DNA of 5,423 nucleotides from NCBI GenBank assembly GCA_024654105.1, contig JANLID010000349.1:1-5423 (forward strand). Reading direction: 5' to 3'. Shown here in pieces: positions 1 to 3,963 of this stretch; position 1 is the stretch's first letter, and each line of letters begins with the position of its first letter. The notes beneath the pieces were generated by a model that had not been told where the DNA came from, searched no databases, and saw only the letters and a program-made list of their open reading frames with translations. The stretch comes from Gallionella sp. Lineage in GTDB: Bacteria > Pseudomonadota > Gammaproteobacteria > Burkholderiales > Gallionellaceae. Position numbers and translations under genes: made by a program.

Positions 1-2
1 CG

Positions 3-158
3 CGATTGGATGATGCGGAAATGAAAGCGCTCATGATTGACGCGGTGAACGAGACCTATCACTTTATTCAAGAACTATTCGATGAGGAGCGCGGAGGTGA
101 GCTTCTTCTCAAATTGGCAGCGCAGGATCCAGCACCGGGCTGGGACGATCCAAAATAG
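3..158 (+). CDS. C-terminal end of an unrecognised acidic protein (5' truncated by window)
   Basis: An open frame enters from the left edge and closes with TAG at 156-158, giving 51 residues. The fragment is strongly acidic by hand count: 13 Asp/Glu against 5 Lys/Arg. Its first part (about residues 3-38) looks helical and amphipathic, with alternating hydrophobic and acidic residues. The tail is Pro/Gly/Trp-containing and ends in GWDDPK. I do not recognise the family and assign no function. The other two plus-strand frames are closed by stops within the first 24 bases, which favours this frame. A start codon cannot be placed, since the gene begins outside the window. It lies on the left side of the tRNA-Pro junction, so if that junction is an element boundary this is the last gene of the element. 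It could also be a non-coding open frame, as 51 codons is short. Confidence 0.5.
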   Translation, partial: RLDDAEMKALMIDAVNETYHFIQELFDEERGGELLLKLAAQDPAPGWDDPK

Positions 159-253
159 GCAGCGCTATCTCGCCAACCCTCTGAAAGTAGGCGATCTCCT
201 ACGCCCGAATACTCCATCCAAGAACACCTCTGGTTGTTCAGCAACATTCTTGA

Positions 254-272
254 TGTGAATGCGACATTCACA
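254..272. repeat. Perfect 8-bp inverted repeat with 3-base centre
   Basis: TGTGAATG at 254-261 is the exact reverse complement of CATTCACA at 265-272, separated by CGA. The ends resemble CRP half-sites (TGTGA / TCACA), but the spacing between them is 9 rather than the canonical 6 bases, so a CRP site is not supported. It could be an operator for another dimeric regulator, a small hairpin, or chance. No T tract follows on either side, so it is not a terminator. Confidence 0.45.
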
Positions 273-333
273 CAGCCAGCCAATTGCAACACAGATTCTG
301 TGCATAATTCCCGCTGATGTTCTGATGGCAATG

Positions 334-406
334 CGTACAATATAAAAATAGATGCCACGACTGGCATGGTTCCTAGCGGTGCAAAAAGTAGTCATTTTAT
401 TGTACG
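334..406. repeat. Nested inverted repeats (outer 8 bp, inner 6 bp)
   Basis: The outer arms CGTACAAT (334-341) and ATTGTACG (399-406) are exact reverse complements, 57 bases apart. Each is joined on the inside by an A or T run (AAAAA at 344-348, TTTT at 395-398). Between them lies a compact hairpin, ATGCCA (352-357) with TGGCAT (362-367) around a 4-base loop. Read on the minus strand, the inner hairpin is followed by CTATTTTTATATT, which resembles a weak Rho-independent terminator for leftward transcription. No minus-strand gene is visible to the right for it to serve. Possible roles are a terminal structure of a mobile element, protein-binding arms near the tRNA junction, or a structured small RNA. 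None is shown. Confidence 0.4.
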
Positions 407-424
407 TTTTTAACTAATAGTTTC

Positions 425-450
425 TTGTCTTCAATGTCATGTGCTATAGT
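425..450 (+). promoter_or_regulatory. Stable-RNA-like promoter with extended -10, in front of the tRNA-Pro remnant
   Basis: TATAGT at 445-450 is preceded by TG plus one base (442-444), forming an extended -10. It is followed by a C-rich discriminator (TCGCCCCC, 451-458), as is common at stringently controlled stable-RNA promoters. The best -35-like element, TTGTCT at 425-430, is only 14 bases away, so -35 contact is doubtful and the extended -10 would carry recognition. Transcription would start around 456-458, which is immediately at the tRNA-Pro remnant. This could therefore be the original promoter of the tRNA operon or a replacement brought by inserted DNA. It is the only candidate promoter seen for tRNA-Arg and tRNA-His. 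Confidence 0.5.
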
Positions 451-456
451 TCGCCC

Positions 457-506
457 CCTGATTTGGGAGCAGGATGTCGGGAGTTCGAATCTCTCCACCC
501 CGACCA
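457..506 (+). pseudogene. tRNA-Pro(UGG) 3' half; 5' half missing
   Basis: The segment holds an anticodon arm (CCTGA 457-461, loop TTTGGGA 462-468 with anticodon TGG at 464-466, GCAGG 469-473) and a variable loop at 474-478. A perfect T arm follows (GGGAG 479-483, TTCGAAT, CTCTC 491-495), then a 3' acceptor strand CACCCCG (496-502), discriminator A and encoded CCA (504-506). The 5' acceptor strand that should pair (CGGGGTG) and the D arm are absent upstream, so no cloverleaf can form. The last pair of the anticodon stem is an A461/G469 mismatch, which suggests that bases up to 461 do not derive from the original gene. The position before tRNA-Arg(UCU) and tRNA-His fits an ancestral tRNA-Pro locus. 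The cell needs a functional tRNA-Pro(UGG) elsewhere, possibly at the far end of an inserted element. Confidence 0.8.
462..506 (+). other. Candidate attachment-site junction in tRNA-Pro
   Basis: Tyrosine integrases often recombine within the anticodon loop of a tRNA gene. They regenerate the full gene at one end of the element and leave the original 3' half at the other. Here authentic tRNA sequence begins at the 7-base anticodon loop and continues to CCA, still joined to its native neighbours tRNA-Arg and tRNA-His. That is the pattern expected of the orphaned end. The left arm, CCTGA, still pairs at four of five positions with GCAGG, as expected if it were an element-borne core-type integrase site rather than the native stem. 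No integrase gene or second copy of the repeat is within the window, so this remains an inference. Confidence 0.4.
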
Positions 507-548
507 AGTTTGTCCCAACAAAAATTCAGATAGCCTCGAAAAAGAATT

Positions 549-625
549 GTGCCCGTAGCTCAACCGGATAGAGCACCAGCCTTCTAAGCTGGGGGTTGCA
601 GGTTCGATTCCTGTCGGGCACACCA
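549..625 (+). tRNA. tRNA-Arg (anticodon UCU)
   Basis: A complete 77-base cloverleaf is present. The acceptor GTGCCCG (549-555) pairs with CGGGCAC (615-621). The D stem is GCTC/GAGC (558-561 and 571-574). The anticodon stem is CCAGC/GCTGG with loop CTTCTAA (581-587) and anticodon TCT at 583-585. The T stem is GCAGG/CCTGT around TTCGATT (603-609). Discriminator A622 and an encoded CCA (623-625) complete it. It decodes AGA and AGG. It begins 42 bases after the tRNA-Pro remnant with no promoter of its own visible between them, so it is probably co-transcribed from the promoter near 450 and released by processing. Confidence 0.97.
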
Positions 626-766
626 GTGTCGGACAAGCAAAGTTCATAACCAGCGGCTTGCCGATGTCGTTTATCGGCTTAGCCGAATGGCTATAACCAA
701 TGACTTGCCCAGCGTATTGTGCTGGGTTAGTCAGATGGCTAGTAGTTTTATCAGTGTTCCATCGGT
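626..766 (+). other. Spacer between tRNA-Arg and tRNA-His with two hairpins
   Basis: The 141-base spacer contains two perfect 6-bp stem-loops with 7-base loops: GCCGAT (660-665) with ATCGGC (673-678), and CCCAGC (708-713) with GCTGGG (721-726). Neither is followed by a T tract, so neither is a Rho-independent terminator. They may guide processing of the tRNA precursor or be incidental. No gene or clear promoter is seen; an open frame starting at 687 runs straight through tRNA-His and is not credible. Confidence 0.5.
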
Positions 767-843
767 GGTGGCTGTAGCTCAGTTGGTAGAGTCCTGGATT
801 GTGATTCCAGTTGTCGTGGGTTCGAGTCCCATCAGCCACCCCA
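767..843 (+). tRNA. tRNA-His (anticodon GUG)
   Basis: This is a complete tRNA with the histidine-specific extra G at position -1 (G767) facing discriminator C840. The acceptor GTGGCTG (768-774) pairs with CAGCCAC (833-839). The D stem is GCTC/GAGT with one G-U pair. The anticodon stem is CTGGA/TCCAG with loop TTGTGAT (799-805) and anticodon GTG at 801-803. The T stem is GTGGG/CCCAT around TTCGAGT (821-827). CCA is encoded at 841-843. It decodes CAC and CAU. It is probably the last tRNA of the Pro-Arg-His operon. Confidence 0.97.
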
Positions 844-874
844 TACCTCATCGCCCTTGTTCACTTTTCCCCCG

Positions 875-880
875 TATAAT
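875..880 (+). promoter_or_regulatory. Perfect TATAAT -10 hexamer upstream of the receptor operon
   Basis: TATAAT at 875-880 lies 64 bases before the receptor start codon and is followed by a G/C-rich discriminator (TGCGCGC). At the standard 16-18 base spacing no -35 match is present. The nearest TTG-containing hexamer (TTGTTC, 857-862) is only 12 bases away. The promoter would therefore be weak or activator-dependent, or the operon may be read partly from the tRNA promoter upstream. No regulator operator (for example a Fur-like palindrome) is recognisable around it. Confidence 0.45.
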
Positions 881-929
881 TGCGCGCAGGCCCGGGTCAT
901 TCTGGCTGCTGTGACATAAGAATAATTAT

Positions 930-936
930 GGGGGAG
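930..936 (+). promoter_or_regulatory. Ribosome-binding site of the receptor gene
   Basis: GGGGGAG at 930-936 ends 7 bases before ATG at 944, which is ideal Shine-Dalgarno spacing and fixes the start. A second ATG at 928 is out of frame and overlaps this site. Confidence 0.75.
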
Positions 937-943
937 CGGGGTA

Positions 944-3028
944 ATGAAGCAACTTCGATGTCGGCTGCGCATAGCCGTTTTATCAGTTGGCGTGATCTGC
1001 GGAAGTGCCTGTGCTGCCGACTATCCAAGTGAGAAAGACTATCTTCAGGAACTGCCTATCGTGCTGAGTGCCTCGCGTTTGTCCCAGCCGATTTCGGAGA
1101 CACCCAATGCGATCACGGTGATTGATCGCGATATGATCGTGGCATCCGGCGCGCGCAATATTGCCGATGTATTCAAGCTGGCGCCGGGGATGTATGTGGG
1201 GTATGCGAGCGGGCACGCGCCTATCGTATCGTATCGCGGCCTCACGGATGAGTATGCGCGCAGAATGCAGGTGCTGGTCGACGGCCGTTCGATATACCTG
1301 CCGATATTCGGACAGGTGGACTGGGCGGAACTCCCGCTGGATATCGGCGATATTGAGCGGATCGAGGTGATACGCGGTCCATCGGCAGCTTCGCATGGCT
1401 CAAATTCCGTACAGGGCGTGATTTCCATTTTTACACGCCACGCTTCCGATGCGCACAAGGCAGAAGTTTCTACCAGACAGGGAAATGCCGGTGTCTCGGA
1501 CGTTACGGCCCGTTTTGGTGGAGCGGGAGAGAGCTGGGATTATCGGGTGACACTGGCGTCGCGCGGCGACAGCGGATTTGATCCTTTGTCCGGTATTACT
1601 TCTATTCCGCTGAACGATAACAGTCGCACGCAATTGATCAATACCAGAATCAACTATCACCCAACTGGCAGTGACAGCCTTGACATTCGGCTCGGTTGTA
1701 GCGATTCCACGCGGCAGCTTGGAGATCTGGTCACGAAGCGGACTGCCAATGGGCTTTTTACCGGATTGCGCGATCAGAAGGCCGGCTCAGATTTTGAACA
1801 GCTTACCTGGCTGCGTACCTTTGCCGGGAATAGCGATCTCCAGCTCAATTACTACCACATAGGCCGGAATACGAAAGACCAGCGATACAGTACGCCTTGT
1901 GTTGATTGCGCTCCCACTGCCTTGAATTTGATCGCTTCCGGGAGCTATCCGCTTTTCGAAGATGCCGTCATTCACCGCCACGATCTTGAAATGCAGCATA
2001 CGCTGAGCACTTCTCCCGATAATCGTGTGGTGTGGGGAATGGGGGCGCGCCATGACTCGGCAACCGCCCAAAATAATTTGCGCTATTCGCCAACGTGGCG
2101 GGAGTATCGTTTGTTTGCGCATGACGAGTGGCGCATTACTTCGGCAAGCCTTATCAATATCGGGGCGATGGCGGAAAAAAACGCACTGAGGCAAACACGC
2201 GTTTCGCCGCGCGTTTCATATAACCACCATTTGACTTCACGAGATACGCTGCGCGCGAGCATTTCGGTCGCCTATCGCAATCCCGAAATGACCGAAGAGC
2301 TGGGGAATCAATCTGCCCAGTTAAACAATGTGGGCGGCAAGCAATGGGCATGGCACAATATTTCAGCGGCTGGCGGGTTGGGTCCGGAAAAAACGATTGC
2401 CCGGGAAATCGGCTATATCAGGCAGTTGGATGAAGCCGGTTCAACCCTTGACGTCAGGGTCTTTCACGACCAGATCGGCGACATCATCTGGGTGGACCTC
2501 GCCGCCGACCCGAATTCGATCGTAACCCCGAGGAGCTTCCAGAGCGATTTCAACGCCTTTTACAGCGGGTTGGAAGGCACGCTCAATTACAAGTTGGGAA
2601 CGCGCAGCAGACTGATCGTGAATTATGCGCACCAGGTTGCCGGTGCGAGCCCTTCACGTATTTCGCCAATAGCCGCGATCAATGCATCGCTGCAAAGTTA
2701 TGCCTACAAATACCGCGAAACCGTGCCGCTTAATAACGCCAGTCTGTTGTTCTCCCATGATTTTTCAGGGGGCATGCAGCTCGGCATGGGGTTTTACCAT
2801 ATAGATCCGGTCCGCTCTCTGGATGCGGGAACCATGCAACCATTGACGCGCTATCTCGACTTGCGGGTGGCTCAACGCTTTGGCTCATGGCTAGGCAATG
2901 GAAAAAGATCCGGTAGCGGCGAAATCGCCTTGGTAGTGCAGAACGCGCTAAGTGACCATTATTTTGACTACAGCACGCAAACCAGAAACAAGCGGCGTGC
3001 CTATCTCACCGCAACGCTGGAGTTCTGA
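944..3028 (+). CDS. TonB-dependent outer-membrane receptor
   Basis: This 694-residue protein is a ligand-gated outer-membrane channel that would import a scarce substrate using energy from TonB-ExbB-ExbD. A Sec signal peptide (basic start, hydrophobic 10-19) probably ends at A24. A TonB-box-like stretch ELPIVLSAS (36-44) follows at once, so there is no N-terminal STN signalling domain as in FecA/FpvA-type transducers. The plug domain (about 50-165) carries VLVDGRS (110-116) and IERIEVIRGP (137-146), both typical of the family. The rest is a beta-barrel of alternating strands ending in LEF, with the terminal Phe694 expected for BAM-mediated assembly. Length is normal for the class. A long loop contains a Cys319-x-x-Cys322 pair, with His-rich sequence after it; another Cys is at 252. 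The gene heads an operon with a periplasmic binding protein and a sensor kinase. Substrate is unknown: siderophore, metal, vitamin or another small molecule are all possible. Confidence 0.93.
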   Translation: MKQLRCRLRIAVLSVGVICGSACAADYPSEKDYLQELPIVLSASRLSQPISETPNAITVIDRDMIVASGARNIADVFKLAPGMYVGYASGHAPIVSYRGLTDEYARRMQVLVDGRSIYLPIFGQVDWAELPLDIGDIERIEVIRGPSAASHGSNSVQGVISIFTRHASDAHKAEVSTRQGNAGVSDVTARFGGAGESWDYRVTLASRGDSGFDPLSGITSIPLNDNSRTQLINTRINYHPTGSDSLDIRLGCSDSTRQLGDLVTKRTANGLFTGLRDQKAGSDFEQLTWLRTFAGNSDLQLNYYHIGRNTKDQRYSTPCVDCAPTALNLIASGSYPLFEDAVIHRHDLEMQHTLSTSPDNRVVWGMGARHDSATAQNNLRYSPTWREYRLFAHDEWRITSASLINIGAMAEKNALRQTRVSPRVSYNHHLTSRDTLRASISVAYRNPEMTEELGNQSAQLNNVGGKQWAWHNISAAGGLGPEKTIAREIGYIRQLDEAGSTLDVRVFHDQIGDIIWVDLAADPNSIVTPRSFQSDFNAFYSGLEGTLNYKLGTRSRLIVNYAHQVAGASPSRISPIAAINASLQSYAYKYRETVPLNNASLLFSHDFSGGMQLGMGFYHIDPVRSLDAGTMQPLTRYLDLRVAQRFGSWLGNGKRSGSGEIALVVQNALSDHYFDYSTQTRNKRRAYLTATLEF

Positions 3029-3030
3029 GG
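3027..3030 (+). promoter_or_regulatory. Ribosome-binding site overlapping the receptor stop codon
   Basis: GAGG at 3027-3030 shares bases with the TGA stop of the receptor gene and lies 9 bases before the GTG start at 3040. It supports the GTG start and suggests translational coupling between receptor and binding protein. Confidence 0.5.
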
Positions 3031-3039
3031 CTAGCCGCC

Positions 3040-3963
3040 GTGTTTCGCCAATTCGCCATCCTGTTGTTATCAAGTGCAACCGCGCTGCTGACAACTATAG
3101 TCCAGGCAGAAACACTGAGTGTCCGTCTGGTGATGAGCGACAGCACAACGCCTTATCAGCAATTCTCGGCCGCACTCGACAAGGCGCTTGTCGGAACTAA
3201 CGCCAACGTCACTGTTATCGAGTCACGGGCTGGCACTGTATCGCAGTCTAATGACAGCGCGAAGATCGACTTGGTTGTTGCTGTCGGGGTGAAAGCGACG
3301 GAGCTTGCCATCGCCGATTTCAATGCGCCGCTGCTGAGCGTAATGATCCCCATAACCAGTTATGAAATGCTGCGCGAAAGAGGTTCATCGCGGCGTTTAC
3401 CCAAGGCGATGTCAGCGATTTACCTCGACCAGCCCTGGGAACGGCAGTTGAATTTTATACAGGCTGCCATCCCCAATCGCAGCATGGTCGGCGTGCTGTA
3501 TTCACCGAATACCACCATCGTTCTTCCTCGTTTGCCACAAGGAATGTCACTCAACGCCCAATCGGTTCGCTTGACCGAAAATCTGTTTGAAGCTCTGGAA
3601 AGTATTTTGAACCGCAGCGACGTGCTGCTTGTCGTTCCTGACAGCGAAATTTACAGCGGCAGTAACATACGTAACATTCTGCTGACCAGCTACCGGAAAA
3701 GGGTTCCGCTGATCGGTATCTCACAGGCATATGTAAATGCCGGTGCGCTTTGTGCCATTTTCTCCACGCCTGAACAGCTTGCTGAGCAAGCTGCCAAAAC
3801 GATCATTTCATTTGCAGGTAACAGACAATTACCCGAGCCGCAATATCCCGAGTCATTCAGCATCGGCACAAACAATCAAGTCGCGCGTTCGTTGGGGATT
3901 GAAATGGCCTCGCCTGATGTAATACGTAAGCGCATGAAGGAAGCGGGAGAGGGCGGAAAGTGA
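3040..3963 (+). CDS. Periplasmic substrate-binding protein, ABC_sub_bind-like
   Basis: This 307-residue exported protein starts with GTG only 11 bases after the receptor stop. The signal peptide (1-23, hydrophobic core 6-21) ends in VQA before ETLSV, leaving a mature protein of 284 residues without a lipobox Cys. The fold reads as two alpha/beta lobes typical of periplasmic binding proteins. Features are a first strand LSVRLVMSD near the new N-terminus, a DLVVAVGVKATELA segment (about 79-92), MVGVLYSP in the middle where the second lobe begins, VLLVVPDSEIYSG, then VPLIGISQAYVNAGAL and a C-terminal segment resembling LGIEMASPDVIRKRM. This pattern matches the ABC_sub_bind (COG2984) style from family knowledge, not a search. 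No permease or ATPase gene adjoins it. The next gene, overlapping by four bases, is a sensor kinase, so it may present ligand to that kinase or serve a distant permease. Ligand is unknown. A single mature Cys is at 238. Confidence 0.8.
   Translation: MFRQFAILLLSSATALLTTIVQAETLSVRLVMSDSTTPYQQFSAALDKALVGTNANVTVIESRAGTVSQSNDSAKIDLVVAVGVKATELAIADFNAPLLSVMIPITSYEMLRERGSSRRLPKAMSAIYLDQPWERQLNFIQAAIPNRSMVGVLYSPNTTIVLPRLPQGMSLNAQSVRLTENLFEALESILNRSDVLLVVPDSEIYSGSNIRNILLTSYRKRVPLIGISQAYVNAGALCAIFSTPEQLAEQAAKTIISFAGNRQLPEPQYPESFSIGTNNQVARSLGIEMASPDVIRKRMKEAGEGGK
3945..3952 (+). promoter_or_regulatory. Ribosome-binding site of the sensor kinase gene
   Basis: The purine-rich stretch GGGAGAGG (3945-3952) inside the end of the binding-protein gene sits 7 bases before GTG at 3960. 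It supports that start over later ATG codons, which would cut into the first membrane segment. Confidence 0.6.

Larger units (their letters stand above)
159..424. other. Gene-free stretch with inverted repeats, left of the tRNA cluster
   Basis: No convincing gene is seen on either strand. The minus-strand frames here lack a ribosome-binding site and have no recognisable composition. The sequence becomes AT-rich toward the right (22 of 60 bases are G/C in 361-420 by hand count), compared with about half G/C at the left edge. It holds a short weak hairpin right after the stop of the preceding gene (GTAGG 187-191 with CCTAC 198-202, no T tract, so not a clear terminator). It also holds the two inverted-repeat structures listed separately. 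It may be the terminal non-coding region of an integrated element. Confidence 0.55.

Noticed and set aside
187..202. Rho-independent terminator after the first gene fragment
   Set aside because: The stem has only 5 bp and is not followed by a T tract.
254..272. CRP binding site (TGTGA ... TCACA)
   Set aside because: The half-sites are separated by 9 bases instead of 6, and no promoter or gene is placed to use it.
68..395. Two overlapping minus-strand open frames of 99 and 76 codons at the left
   Set aside because: One overlaps the plus-strand C-terminal fragment. The other starts in an AT-rich inverted repeat without a Shine-Dalgarno sequence. Neither looks like a real protein.
457..506. 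A functional tRNA-Pro
   Set aside because: The 5' acceptor strand and D arm cannot be found upstream, so only the 3' half exists.
444..851. A 135-codon minus-strand open frame across the tRNA cluster
   Set aside because: It is antisense to the tRNA-Pro remnant, tRNA-Arg and tRNA-His. Segments such as GTRTHDNWNHNPG and WRDSNSRHPAP are well-known spurious translations of tRNA genes.
687..914. A 75-codon plus-strand open frame
   Set aside because: It runs through the whole of tRNA-His and has no ribosome-binding site or recognisable protein character.
944..1100. STN signalling domain or sigma/anti-sigma transducer type of receptor
   Set aside because: Only about a dozen residues separate the predicted signal peptidase site from the TonB-box-like segment, leaving no room for that domain, and no sigma or anti-sigma gene is adjacent.
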